Source: Halorubrum vacuolatum
Lineage (GTDB): Archaea > Halobacteriota > Halobacteria > Halobacteriales > Haloferacaceae
Assembly: GCF_900188065.1 (NCBI RefSeq)
Contig: NZ_FZNQ01000003.1
Location: 1-64,000 of the forward strand
Reading direction: 5' to 3'
DNA length: 64,000 nucleotides
The translations under genes were made by a program, and so were the position numbers. The notes under the pieces were generated by a model. The model saw only the letters and a program-made list of their open reading frames with translations. It had not been told where the DNA came from and made no database searches. This document shows positions 54,259 through 63,727 of the stretch, piece after piece (position 1 is the first letter of the stretch; every line of letters begins with the position of its first letter).

Positions 54259-56544
54259 TCACTCCGCCCGCCTGCCCGCATGTCCGGGATAGTCCCGTTC
54301 GAAGCGGTCGCCGATCTCGTCGTGATCGATCCGGATCACGACCGGCCGGCCGTGTGGACACGCATACGGGTTCTCACAGCGGTCCAGCCGGTCGAGGAGG
54401 TCGACGACGCTGCCCTCCGTCAACGACGTGTTCCCCGTTACTGACGGGTAGCAGGCGAGGTCGGCGAGCAGTTCGTCGACGGCGTCCCGAACCGGCTCGT
54501 CGCCGTCGGCGGCGTCGCCGACGAACGCCGAGAGCACGTCCCGGAGCAGCCCCGGGTTCAAGGCCGCGTCGAAGACGGCCGGGACGGCTTCGACGCGCAC
54601 CGTTCGCTCGTCCTCTCGACTCGCCCGGAAGCCGACCGATTCGAGTTCGGTCGCCAAGTCGGCAAAGAGCGCGGCCTCCCGTGCGGTCAACTCGACTGTC
54701 ACGGGCGCCGCGAGCGCCTGCGAATCGACGCCGTCGGCGAACGCCGCCCGCAGCCGCTCGTAGTTCACCCGCTCGTCGGCGGCGTGCTGGTCGATCAACA
54801 CCAGCCCATCGGGGGCTTCGGCGACGACGTAGGTGTCGTGGAGCTGTCCGAGCACCCGGAGCGACGGCAACGAGTCGTAGGTACGCTCGTCGCTCGTCTC
54901 CTCGCCCCCGAGGGTCCGCTGACTCGTCGCCGACGGTGCCCTGCGGGGTCCCTCGCGCTCGGGCGGCAATTCGTCGGTCTCGGGACCGCCGGTGACACCC
55001 GGCGACGGCCCGCCTGTGTTCTCGCTGGGATCGTCGTTGGATCCCCTTTCGGCGTCATCCTGCCACGTCCGCGGCGAGGGTCGCTCCGTTTCAGTCCGTG
55101 TGGCGGACTGTGCCAGATGATCGGTGGCTTCCTCCGAATCGCTCGTGGACGACCCGGTTCCATCGCCGTGGTCGGCTCCGTCGCTTGGGCCACCCCATCC
55201 GCCGCCCGGATCGGCCTCTCCGCTCAGGTCGGCTTCTCCGCCGCCCGGATCGGCCTCTCCGCTCAGGTCATCGACCGCCCAGGCGTCCGCGTCGTCCGGT
55301 GACAGCTCCCGGGCCGCGGTTGGATCCTCGTCGGCCTCCCGCTCCTCGTCGGCCTCCCCCTCTCGACGCTCGACACTGGCCCGTTCGTGGGCTGTCCCGG
55401 CCCCGCCGAGGGTCTCTCCCTCGGGACGCTCGGGCGCGACCGCGGTCTCAGCCGGCGCGGAGCGACCCCGCGGCGCGGTCGACCGGATGAGCCCGTGTTC
55501 GAGGAGCGCTTCGGCCGTCGCCGTCTCGACCGCGCGGCGCACGGCCGGCTCGCGATCGAAACGGACCTCCAGCTTTCGCGGGTGGACGTTCACGTCGACG
55601 TCGCCGGGGGGAACCTCCACGAAGAGCACGGCGAAGGGGTAGCGGTCGGGCGCGATCTGGCCGCCGTAGGCGTCGATGACCGCCTCGCGGAGGACGTTCG
55701 CGGTCACGTACCGGCCGTTGACGTACGTCGTGAGATACTCACGGCTCGCCCGCGTCGTCTCCGGGTGTGAGACGAGTCCTGAGACACGAATGACGGGTTC
55801 GTCGCCGTCGCCGGCTCCGATACCAGCCACTTCCGTCCCATCCGGCGTCCACCGCACCTTCCGCATCGACTCCGCGACCTCGCGACCGTAGACGGCGAGC
55901 ACCGCCGATCGGAGGTCGCCGTTGCCTTCGGTCGCGAACGTCTCGCGGCCGTCGTGTTCGAGCGAGACCGCGACATCGGGATTCGCGAGCGCGTAGCCCG
56001 TCACCACCGTGTTCACGTGGTCGAACTCCGTCGCCGTCCGTTTGAGGAACTTCCGGCGGGCCGGCGTATTATAAAAGAGGTCGCTCACCTCGACGGTCGT
56101 TCCCTCGGGCGTGCCCGCGGGCCGGACCTCGCCGACCTCGCCGCCTTCGATCGTGACCTCCGCGCCCGTCTCGGCACCACGCGGCCGCGATCTGACGGTC
56201 ATCCGGGAGACGCCGCCGATGGTGTAGAGCGCCTCGCCGCGGAAGCCCAGCGTCGAGACGCCGCGGTCGAGGTCCTCGATCGTCCCGATCTTCGAGGTCG
56301 CGTGTTCGGCGACGGCCGCCTCCAGCTGATCGGCGGCGATCCCCACGCCGTCATCACGGACGCGGATCCCCTCGGTGCCGCCGGCTTCGACTGCGACGGC
56401 GACGCGGCTCGCGTCCGCATCGAGGGCGTTCTCGACGAGTTCCTTCACCACGCTCGCGGGACGCTCGACGACCTCTCCGGCGGCGATCTGCTGTATCGTT
56501 CGCTCGTCCAACCGTTCGATCTCGGGCGGCTCCATTCGATTCAT
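54259..56544 (-). CDS. mutL: DNA mismatch repair protein MutL
   Basis: From Met at 56544 the product has ~761 residues. The GHKL ATPase domain is clear: IERLDERTIQQIAAGEVVER, VVKELVENALDADA, GIRVRDDGVGI, STLGFRGEAL and the TFLKRT-type RRKFLKRTATEFD. A ~200-residue acidic low-complexity linker with LSGEADPGGG repeats follows. The C-terminal domain keeps the endonuclease motif DQHAADERVNYE (DQHA-x2-E-x4-E) and the zinc-ligand CPHGRP, so it is a nicking MutL. Met three codons later (MEPPEIERL) is another possible start. The 7TM kinase gene lies 63 bases upstream on the same strand. Confidence 0.9.
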   Translation of the reverse strand: MNRMEPPEIERLDERTIQQIAAGEVVERPASVVKELVENALDADASRVAVAVEAGGTEGIRVRDDGVGIAADQLEAAVAEHATSKIGTIEDLDRGVSTLGFRGEALYTIGGVSRMTVRSRPRGAETGAEVTIEGGEVGEVRPAGTPEGTTVEVSDLFYNTPARRKFLKRTATEFDHVNTVVTGYALANPDVAVSLEHDGRETFATEGNGDLRSAVLAVYGREVAESMRKVRWTPDGTEVAGIGAGDGDEPVIRVSGLVSHPETTRASREYLTTYVNGRYVTANVLREAVIDAYGGQIAPDRYPFAVLFVEVPPGDVDVNVHPRKLEVRFDREPAVRRAVETATAEALLEHGLIRSTAPRGRSAPAETAVAPERPEGETLGGAGTAHERASVERREGEADEEREADEDPTAARELSPDDADAWAVDDLSGEADPGGGEADLSGEADPGGGWGGPSDGADHGDGTGSSTSDSEEATDHLAQSATRTETERPSPRTWQDDAERGSNDDPSENTGGPSPGVTGGPETDELPPEREGPRRAPSATSQRTLGGEETSDERTYDSLPSLRVLGQLHDTYVVAEAPDGLVLIDQHAADERVNYERLRAAFADGVDSQALAAPVTVELTAREAALFADLATELESVGFRASREDERTVRVEAVPAVFDAALNPGLLRDVLSAFVGDAADGDEPVRDAVDELLADLACYPSVTGNTSLTEGSVVDLLDRLDRCENPYACPHGRPVVIRIDHDEIGDRFERDYPGHAGRRAE

Positions 56545-56607
56545 CCCTCGGCGAGCGCGTACTTGAAGCCGTTGTCGTTCCGGCACGCGCCGCCGGTGAC
56601 CCATCGA

Positions 56608-58470
56608 TCACGACCCGTCCGCCGTCCGCGGCAACCGGATCGTGACTGCCGTTCCCTCACCCTGTACGGAGTCGACCTCGATGCTCCCGTCGTGCTCCTC
56701 GATGATCTTTCGACAGAGCGCGAGGCCCATTCCGGTTCCGGATGACGCCGCCGGGTCGGCTCGATAGAACAGCTCGAAGACGTATTCAAGCGCCGCAGGG
56801 TCGATCCCCGGGCCGTCGTCGCTCACCGTCACGACGTGGTCTGTCCCGTCGCGCTCGCCGGCGATCCGGACCGTCGGTGCCGGCTCATCGGCGTGCTCTA
56901 TGGCGTTCGCGATCAGGTTCTGGAACGCCCGTCGGAGGAGATGTTCGACGCCGTACACGGTGGGAAGATCCGACACGATCACCGTCGCGTTCGCCTCCTC
57001 GATGGTGAACCGGAGGCTCTCGCGGGCATCCGCGACGACGCGGTCGAGTCGAACGGGCTCGAACGTCGCCGCGTCGGCCCCGACGTAGGAATACTCGAGG
57101 AGGTCCGCGATCATCCGCTGCATCCGCGTCGCGTTGGCGCGAGCGATCTCGATGAGTTCGACCTGCTCCGCGGAAAGCGTCCCCTCGTCCTCGGTCGCCA
57201 ACCGGGCGAGGTACCGCTCGGTGGTTCGGGCGGGGCCGCGGAGGTCGTGTGAGACGGCCCCGGTGAACGCCGCCAGCTCCGCGTTGCTCCGGATGACGTC
57301 CTCGAGCTGTGCGGCCAGCTCCGCTCTAAGGACATGGGTTTCGGTGATGTCGCGAATCGTGACCGTCCGGCCGATGTGGTCCCCACCCAGATCATACAGC
57401 GGCGCGATGGTGTACGCCAACACGAGTTCCTTCCCGTCGATCGTTCGATCCGCCTCTCCGTCGACCGTCCGTCCCCGCTCCATACCGTCCGTTCGACCGA
57501 TCCCCCGGCCGGCTGCCTGCCCCGTCTCGTCGTGTGCCACATACGGTGGAAACACCTCGGCTATCCGTCTCCCGATCGCCGGTGCATCTTCTCCACCGCC
57601 CCCGAGAATTTCGGCGGCAGCCGGGTTGTAGTCGACGATCCGGCCGCTTCTGTCGACGACCACCACGCCCTCGGTCAGCGTGTCGACGACGAACTCGCGG
57701 GCGACGGGCGTGAGATCCAGCAACCGGTAGCGGTAGATGGCGACCGCGAACAGTGCGCCCGTGCCGACGAAGCTGAACGCCGTCAGGTCAAGCCGCTGTG
57801 GCGCATACACGTCCGCATGGAACGCGACGTTCGTGACCATCGCGATGAGCGCGCCGATGAGCAGCAGCCATACCTGCCTGCGGTACACCTGTGGGACCCA
57901 CGTGAGCAGCTGTGCAAAGAGGACGACGCCCGCGGCCATGAGCGCATAGCCGTAGGCCGCGTGCGCCCAAAACGCCGGCCCGAACGTCTGATCGAGCAGC
58001 AACAGCGTGGTCCCCTCGACCGCTTCCAGTCCCCGTGACTCACGGATAAGCCCGTGTGTTTGGTTCGTCCACACGAGCGCGACATAGACGGTTCCGGGTA
58101 CCGACAGCGCCCCCACGGTGTACCGGGTAACGAGCCGGCCGCGACCGGTGTACTGAAGCGCGAACACGATCCACGCGACGGGAACCGCCGCGGCGGCGAT
58201 GTGATTGACGTTTGCCCAGAAGATCGCCGTCGCCTCAGTGGTACTCCCGATCTGGAGGGCGTAGGACACCGCCCACAGGATCATCCCGCCGACGAGCGCG
58301 AGCAACCCATCGCTTCCGGTGACGTCACGGTTGCGCCAGCTGATGGCGCCGATGATCGCCATCGCGCCCGCCGCGAGAAACAGGAGGAGGACGAAGACGC
58401 TGACCTGAAACGTCGCGATGTCGACCGTTCCGACCGTTCCAGCGGCGATCAACTCATGCCCGCCGGTCAC
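56608..58470 (-). CDS. 7TM-PAS histidine kinase (second)
   Basis: This 620-residue kinase has the same layout as the one at 30987-32831. It has an N-terminal 7TM domain (about 20-235) and a PAS domain ([20 protein letters not shown]). HisKA has its phospho-His in [20 protein letters not shown], and HATPase_c has [20 protein letters not shown] and [13 protein letters not shown]. All catalytic motifs are intact. The signal is unknown. It is probably an independent unit upstream of mutL. Confidence 0.9.
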   Translation of the reverse strand: MTGGHELIAAGTVGTVDIATFQVSVFVLLLFLAAGAMAIIGAISWRNRDVTGSDGLLALVGGMILWAVSYALQIGSTTEATAIFWANVNHIAAAAVPVAWIVFALQYTGRGRLVTRYTVGALSVPGTVYVALVWTNQTHGLIRESRGLEAVEGTTLLLLDQTFGPAFWAHAAYGYALMAAGVVLFAQLLTWVPQVYRRQVWLLLIGALIAMVTNVAFHADVYAPQRLDLTAFSFVGTGALFAVAIYRYRLLDLTPVAREFVVDTLTEGVVVVDRSGRIVDYNPAAAEILGGGGEDAPAIGRRIAEVFPPYVAHDETGQAAGRGIGRTDGMERGRTVDGEADRTIDGKELVLAYTIAPLYDLGGDHIGRTVTIRDITETHVLRAELAAQLEDVIRSNAELAAFTGAVSHDLRGPARTTERYLARLATEDEGTLSAEQVELIEIARANATRMQRMIADLLEYSYVGADAATFEPVRLDRVVADARESLRFTIEEANATVIVSDLPTVYGVEHLLRRAFQNLIANAIEHADEPAPTVRIAGERDGTDHVVTVSDDGPGIDPAALEYVFELFYRADPAASSGTGMGLALCRKIIEEHDGSIEVDSVQGEGTAVTIRLPRTADGS

Positions 58471-58565
58471 CTCGTGGGGTGCAGTCGCTTTCCGGTGCGG
58501 ATCGAGCGGGTCGATAGCCCTGCTACCGCGTTGAACGTCTTAACTGTCTACGCTTTTCGGTCCGA

Positions 58566-59351
58566 TCAGAGGCGATCCCGAAGGTCGAAGTCGTCGGACC
58601 CGTCCTCATCAGCGTCGTCCTCGACGGTCCCATCATCATCCGCTCCATCGTCGCCGGCAGTTTCCTCATCCCCATCGTCCAGTCCTGCCGCAAGTCCGCT
58701 TCCGAGGTCGTAGGTGTCCCGGATCGTCCGTGCGAGCACGCCGTCCCGATCGAAGACGACGTGGACGAGGACGAACGGATGGTCCGCTGGCCGCAACACG
58801 AACACCTCCCGCGGCCGGTCGTCGTCGAGCCGCTCGTTCACGCGGGCGACGAGCGGCTCGATCGGGATCCTTCCAGCCCGTAGCTCGGCGAAGGTGTCGC
58901 CGCCGGGACCGTCCGCGAACAGGTAGAGCGCGCCGTTCGGCTCGCCGTCGGTCGATCGGGTCGTCACCGAGCCGAACGCTTCGCCGTCCGCACGGATCGC
59001 GTTCCACGCCTCGACGGCCGCCTCGAAGATCCCTTCGATGTTCCCGGCGAACCGAAAGCGGTCCTCCCTCACCGTCTCGACCTCGGTGAAACGCGCGGTC
59101 CCGTCGTCCCACGCCAGCGTCCCATCGATGACGACGCCCGGCGCGAGGGCGTCGATCGTTGCCTCGAGATCGCCGTCGTATCCTTCAGCCGTCACGAAGA
59201 TCGGGTCGAAAGCGTCCGCGGACTCGGGTGCGTTCGGGTCGATCGGGTCCGGCGGGATCTCGACCAGGACGAACTCCTCGGTCGCCTCGGCGACGTCCGG
59301 CCGCGGTCGACGGTCGTGGACACGAAACCGACCGGTCGTCGTCGGTTGCAT
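58566..59351 (-). CDS. Conserved haloarchaeal protein (DUF6663-like)
   Basis: This 261-residue protein is soluble, beginning MQPTTTGRFRVHDRRPRPD. It has beta-rich segments (GVVIDGTLAWDDGTARFTEV, GALYLFADGPGG, REVFVLRPADHPFVLVHVVF) and a strongly acidic tail. I associate it with the haloarchaeal DUF6663 family from its opening and length, with moderate certainty. No catalytic motif is visible. It stands alone; an AT-rich GAATTAAAC box lies ~25-32 bases upstream on the minus strand. Confidence 0.6.
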   Translation of the reverse strand: MQPTTTGRFRVHDRRPRPDVAEATEEFVLVEIPPDPIDPNAPESADAFDPIFVTAEGYDGDLEATIDALAPGVVIDGTLAWDDGTARFTEVETVREDRFRFAGNIEGIFEAAVEAWNAIRADGEAFGSVTTRSTDGEPNGALYLFADGPGGDTFAELRAGRIPIEPLVARVNERLDDDRPREVFVLRPADHPFVLVHVVFDRDGVLARTIRDTYDLGSGLAAGLDDGDEETAGDDGADDDGTVEDDADEDGSDDFDLRDRL

Positions 59352-59487
59352 AGTCGGGGATCGACCCGTAACGGTTTAATTCGGGTGGATCCTCGAGGGG
59401 GACGTTCCACCTTTCGTCCCCTCTCGTTTATAAATACCCGCCCGCGGATCCGTGTCGTTATTTGACGGGCGACCGTAGTGCGGCCAA

Positions 59488-60111
59488 ATGGGGATCCTCG
59501 AGGACAAATCGAACGCCCGGCTTTTTTATAAATACCTCTCGAAGGTCTACGATCAGGTCAACCGCTTCAACTGGACCGAGGAGATGCGCTCGGAGGCGCT
59601 CTCGTGGCTGGAGTTCGGCGAGGACGACAAAGTCCTCGACGTGGGCTGCGGAACCGGATTCGGCACGATGGGGCTGCTCGAACACGCCGACGACGTTCAC
59701 GGGCTCGATCAGAGCATCCACCAGATGGAGAAGGCGTTCGAGAAGTTCGGCAAACACGACCGCGTACACTTCTATCGTGGCGACGCCGAACGGCTTCCCT
59801 TCGCCGATGACACCTTCGATATCGTGTGGTCCTCGGGCTCCATCGAGTACTGGCCCGATCCGGTCGCCGGGCTTTCGGAGATCCGCCGTGTCGCGAAACC
59901 CGGGGGGCAGGCGCTCGTCGTCGGCCCGGACTACCCGCACAACCGGGTCCTCCAGCGCGTTGCCGACGCCATCATGCTCTTTTATGACGAGGAGGAGGCC
60001 GACCGGATGTTCACCGAGGCGGGCTTCGAGACCTTCGAACACCACATCCAGCGCGCCACGCCGCAGAGCCCACGGGCGATCACGACGGTCGCACAGGTCC
60101 CCGAGGAGTAA
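59488..60111 (+). CDS. Class I SAM-dependent methyltransferase (quinone/Ubi-type)
   Basis: This 207-residue protein has SAM motif I VLDVGCGTGFGTMGLLEH, an acidic motif II (VHGLDQS) and motif III-like FDIVWSSGSIEYWPDP and LSEIRRVAKPGGQALVV. It resembles quinone methyltransferases (MPBQ/UbiE-like) common in haloarchaea, which suggests a role in menaquinone or other lipid-quinone methylation. TATA-like TTTATAAATA (59428-59437) lies ~50 bases upstream, leaving a short 5' leader. Confidence 0.8.
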   Translation: MGILEDKSNARLFYKYLSKVYDQVNRFNWTEEMRSEALSWLEFGEDDKVLDVGCGTGFGTMGLLEHADDVHGLDQSIHQMEKAFEKFGKHDRVHFYRGDAERLPFADDTFDIVWSSGSIEYWPDPVAGLSEIRRVAKPGGQALVVGPDYPHNRVLQRVADAIMLFYDEEEADRMFTEAGFETFEHHIQRATPQSPRAITTVAQVPEE

Positions 60112-60153
60112 CGGACGGTTCACGGTCCGTTCCCCCCGCTTCTCCGGCGTCGT

Positions 60154-60684
60154 TCATCCCGGTTTCACGACCGCTTCCGCGTGCGCTACCCTCCGCCCGT
60201 CGACGAGCAACTCGATTTCGACCGTCCGTCCCGGCGTGACCCTCGGTGCGTTCGTCTCCGCGACGCCCACCGAGGCGGATTCGCCGGCGACCCAGTCGGG
60301 GTCGCTCGCGGCGTTGAACGGTCCCGTCGGCCCCGAACGAAAGCCGATCGCCGAAAAGAACGGCACCGGCGGCTGCCGTGCGAGCGGCTCGTCATCGACC
60401 CGGATCCGCACCTCGAGGTCACGGACATCGATCGGGTCGCCCGCCCGGTGTGTCAGGGTTATCCGATCCCTTTCGGCCGTCGCATCGATCGCGACCGTGG
60501 TCGGTGATCCGTCCGGAACCGCCGTCGTCGCCCCGAACGCAGCCGTCGCGACCGTGCCGGCGAGGACAGTACCGATGGCGAGGAGGAGCACGACACCGAT
60601 CGGCGCGATCGCCCGGCTCCCCACGCCGCTCCCGGGCGACGCCGTCGATTCGGTTCGCTCCGTCCGTCCGATCCGGTTCCTCAC
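60154..60684 (-). CDS. Archaeal type IV pilin-like protein
   Basis: This 176-residue protein has a class III-type signal: a basic N-terminus, then RAIAPIGVVLLLAIGTVLAG and TVATAAFG, followed by a small beta-rich domain (DRITLTHRAGDPIDVRDLEV, VEIELLVDGRRVAHAEAVV). This is the haloarchaeal pilin N-terminal family (formerly DUF1628), cleaved by prepilin peptidase and assembled into adhesion pili. No secretion ATPase lies beside it, so it probably uses machinery elsewhere. Confidence 0.8.
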   Translation of the reverse strand: MRNRIGRTERTESTASPGSGVGSRAIAPIGVVLLLAIGTVLAGTVATAAFGATTAVPDGSPTTVAIDATAERDRITLTHRAGDPIDVRDLEVRIRVDDEPLARQPPVPFFSAIGFRSGPTGPFNAASDPDWVAGESASVGVAETNAPRVTPGRTVEIELLVDGRRVAHAEAVVKPG

Positions 60685-60745
60685 ACGGCCGACTGTGCCG
60701 TCATCGGATAAAAAGGGTCATTCGAGCGGCGGTCCCGCGACCCGA

Positions 60746-62140
60746 TCAGGAACCTTCGTCCTCGGTCTCCTCCGGCTGCTGGTCGTCGGTGAGCCGCGGT
60801 ATCTCGGTCGGCTCGATCCCATTGATCACGGCCACCTGTGGCTCGTCGACGACGGTGATCCGATACGCCTCCGCGGGCGAGAGGGTTCGCACCGTGCCGT
60901 CGGCATCGGTCGTCCCGATCGCCTCGCTGTCGCCCCCGCCGATGCTTTTCGTCACCGTGACGCCCTCCACCGGCTCCTCATCGCCGGCGTCGGCGACCGA
61001 GACGACGACGGGGCCGCCCGCGTAGCTCCGGTCGACGGTCACGTTGAATCCGTCTCCGACCGTGTTGACGGGTTCGAAGTCGGCGAACTCCGCGAGGTCG
61101 ATCCGCTGCTGCTCGACGAACACCTGATCGGTTCCCCCGCTGACGAAGGTTCGCAACTCGCCGAACTCGTGGTCGACGGTCACCCGGTGGACCGCGCCCG
61201 CGCCGAAGGCGTCCGGCTCACGGAGTGCGGTCGTTTCGGGGTAGCTCTCCGCGGTCACGTTGATCGCCCGATCGCTCGTGATCTCCCCACCGCCGCGGTC
61301 CCAGCGGTCGTCACGAATGACCTCGCGTACGTACTGATCGGCGCCCTCGTCGATCATCGCGAGGACGACCGCGTCCTGGCTGGTCTCGACGTGAATCTCG
61401 CTTCCGCCCGTCTCGCCGCGGACGGCGTCGAGCGCCTCCTCGCGGACCGGTCCTTCGTAGATCTCCAGCTGGATCTGCAGCTCATCGAGCCGATCCGGCG
61501 TGGTTACTCCCTCCGTCTCCGCGGCGAGGTCGTCCAAGGCGTCGAGCCGCTCGTCGTATTCGTCCGCGATCGCCGCGATCCTGATCAGCTCATCGAGCAG
61601 CTCCCGGTCGGAGAGCTCGCCGTTCGCGTGCGCGTCGACCGCATCGCTCTGTCTCTCGTGGAGCCGCTCTTCGTCCCGTTCGATCCGGTTCATCTCGGCG
61701 AGGATCCGGCGCTGTCGGTCGTCGTCCGTCTCGGCGTTCTCGACGTGCCGTCTCACTACCTCCGTCTTCATCGCGGCATCGACGTCGTTGACGTCCAGTT
61801 CCATCGTCGTCCCGAGGTTCGCGTCGTGTAGCGTGCTGCCGCCGGTTACCGTCGCGCCCGGTGGCGTCGCCAGCACCCGGAAGGTGCCTCCGGGTTCAAC
61901 CTCCTCGAGGCGCTCCAGCGTGACCTCGTCGCTTCCGTTCGTCCGATCGACTGTCTCCTCGCTACCGACGTTCGTCCGATCGACTGTCTCCTCGCTACCG
62001 ACGTTCGTCTGCCCGACCGCCGCGTCGACGATCGGGTCATCTTCGACGGGTGACTCGGCGACCCCGCCGACCGAGGCGACCACACCGACGCCTCCCGCGA
62101 TCAGCATCAACAGGGCGACGAGGACGGGGAGGGTTCGCAT
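60746..62140 (-). CDS. Exported haloarchaeal coiled-coil protein (DUF7096-like)
   Basis: From Met at 62140 the product has ~464 residues with a signal peptide (LPVLVALLMLIAGGVGVVAS). An 11-residue tandem repeat (NVGSEETVDRT, two near-perfect copies) follows. A long charged helical region (about 130-260; EMNRIERDEERLHERQSDAV, DEYDERLDALDDLAAETEGV) and a beta-sandwich C-terminus (YRITVVDEPQVAVINGIEPT) complete it. I recall similar paired exported proteins in haloarchaea under DUF7096 with modest confidence. It is divergently transcribed from the membrane regulator-like gene at 62225, and only ~84 bases separate them. Confidence 0.55.
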   Translation of the reverse strand: MRTLPVLVALLMLIAGGVGVVASVGGVAESPVEDDPIVDAAVGQTNVGSEETVDRTNVGSEETVDRTNGSDEVTLERLEEVEPGGTFRVLATPPGATVTGGSTLHDANLGTTMELDVNDVDAAMKTEVVRRHVENAETDDDRQRRILAEMNRIERDEERLHERQSDAVDAHANGELSDRELLDELIRIAAIADEYDERLDALDDLAAETEGVTTPDRLDELQIQLEIYEGPVREEALDAVRGETGGSEIHVETSQDAVVLAMIDEGADQYVREVIRDDRWDRGGGEITSDRAINVTAESYPETTALREPDAFGAGAVHRVTVDHEFGELRTFVSGGTDQVFVEQQRIDLAEFADFEPVNTVGDGFNVTVDRSYAGGPVVVSVADAGDEEPVEGVTVTKSIGGGDSEAIGTTDADGTVRTLSPAEAYRITVVDEPQVAVINGIEPTEIPRLTDDQQPEETEDEGS

Positions 62141-62224
62141 GATCCAACCTTCTATCGGCATCGCTGAAAAACCCTCCCCCGTTCATGGAAAGCGTTTTGC
62201 CCGGGCGCCGAGACGGAACGGTGT

Positions 62225-63613
62225 ATGCGGTGTCCCGCCTTTCACCTCCTCCTCATCGCGTTTCTCGCCGTCGCGCTGGCCGCGGGCGGCGTCGTCGCGA
62301 GCGACGCGGCAAGCCCCTCCACGGTGTCATCGGATACGACGACGATGCTCACGACATCCGCTACGACCGATGATCCGGTATTGACCGCCGGGACCGCGGC
62401 GTCCCCGACTGTGTCCAGCGATCACGCGCTCGGTGATCCCGATTCAGCTGTGTCCGACGATCACGCGCTCGATGATTCCGCCCCGTCGTCGATCCAATTC
62501 GATCCACGAACCGAGACGGAGATGCGGATCGATCTCGACTCGAACCGTGACGCGGAATGGACCGTGATCGTGCGGTACGAACTCACCGACGCCAACGAGA
62601 CGGCCGCCTTCGAGACCGTCAGCGACCGTTTCCTCGATGGGGACATCGGGCCGAACGAGGCCCGCTTCGAGAACTTCGCGGCCGGTGCGAGCGAGTACAC
62701 GGAGCGCGAGATGGCGATCGAGGACGCAGAACGCACGGCGACCGTCCACGACGATCCGGACGCGATCGACGAGATGGACGTCTCGGACGACGCGGTCGCC
62801 GTCGGTGAACTTCGCTTAACGTTCACGTGGACGGCATTCCTCGAGGAGGACGGCGAAAACCTGGTGCTGGGCGATGCGCTCACGACCCCTACCAACGGGA
62901 CCTGGGTCCGTTCACTGGAGGACGCACAGTCGATCGAGGTGACTCCCCCGAACGGCTACACCGTCTCCGGGACGCCCGGTGCGACCGTCACGCTCCGTGA
63001 TAACGCGGTGATCATCGAGGGGCCACGCACGTTCGATGCGGATGACCGGGTCGAGGTGGTCTACTCGCCGACCGGCGTGAGCGGGACCGAGGACACGTCG
63101 TGGACACTGATCGTCGGCGGGCTCATCGTCGCGGCCGTGATCATCGCCGGCGGGCTCCTCGGATACCGTCGATACGGCGGCGATGGCGGTGCGGCCCCGC
63201 CCGACGGGTCGGTTCCCGCGGACGGCGATTCCGGGGTGGGGACGGACGCGGCGGCCGGGTCGTCGACGGATCCGGCGGCCGGGGATGGAGCCGGTTCCAC
63301 CGCTGCGGCTGCCGGGGCGGCCGCCGATACGGCTCCGGATCCGGAGGAGGACCTCTCGCTGCTCTCGGATGAGGAACGGGTCGAACGGCTCCTCGACCGC
63401 AACGGCGGGCGGATGCGGCAGGCGGCGATCGTTCGCGAGACCGGCTGGTCCGACGCGAAGGTCTCACAACTGCTCTCGCGGATGGCCGACGAGGGGCGTA
63501 TCGAGAAGCTCCGGCTCGGGCGTGAGAACCTCATCTCCCTTCCGGATGGGACCGACGGGACGGACACCGGGGAGTCCGAGGGGGCCGGCGATACGGGTAG
63601 CGGTACCGTCTAA
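62225..63613 (+). CDS. Membrane-anchored protein with C-terminal winged helix
   Basis: This 462-residue protein has an N-terminal signal peptide (LLLIAFLAVALAAGGVVAS), an extracellular ~200-residue beta-rich domain (EWTVIVRYELTDANETAAFE, ELRLTFTWTAFLEEDGENLV), one TM helix (LIVGGLIVAAVIIAGGLLGY, ~295-315) and an Ala/Gly-rich linker. A cytoplasmic winged helix follows (ERVERLLDRNGGRMRQAAIV, SDAKVSQLLSRMADEGRIEK). It is a haloarchaeal transmembrane transcription-regulator type (DUF7345/7343-like). It likely senses an external condition together with the divergently encoded exported protein. Confidence 0.7.
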   Translation: MRCPAFHLLLIAFLAVALAAGGVVASDAASPSTVSSDTTTMLTTSATTDDPVLTAGTAASPTVSSDHALGDPDSAVSDDHALDDSAPSSIQFDPRTETEMRIDLDSNRDAEWTVIVRYELTDANETAAFETVSDRFLDGDIGPNEARFENFAAGASEYTEREMAIEDAERTATVHDDPDAIDEMDVSDDAVAVGELRLTFTWTAFLEEDGENLVLGDALTTPTNGTWVRSLEDAQSIEVTPPNGYTVSGTPGATVTLRDNAVIIEGPRTFDADDRVEVVYSPTGVSGTEDTSWTLIVGGLIVAAVIIAGGLLGYRRYGGDGGAAPPDGSVPADGDSGVGTDAAAGSSTDPAAGDGAGSTAAAAGAAADTAPDPEEDLSLLSDEERVERLLDRNGGRMRQAAIVRETGWSDAKVSQLLSRMADEGRIEKLRLGRENLISLPDGTDGTDTGESEGAGDTGSGTV

Positions 63614-63727
63614 CCCCTCGGAAGTAAGCACCTCTCCGGTTCGCTACGGTGACTCCGACGGATCAACACCCAACCACCGACGACCGGTTCCGAAAGCCCT
63701 TACATCCCATCCGCCGGAGTGTCGATC

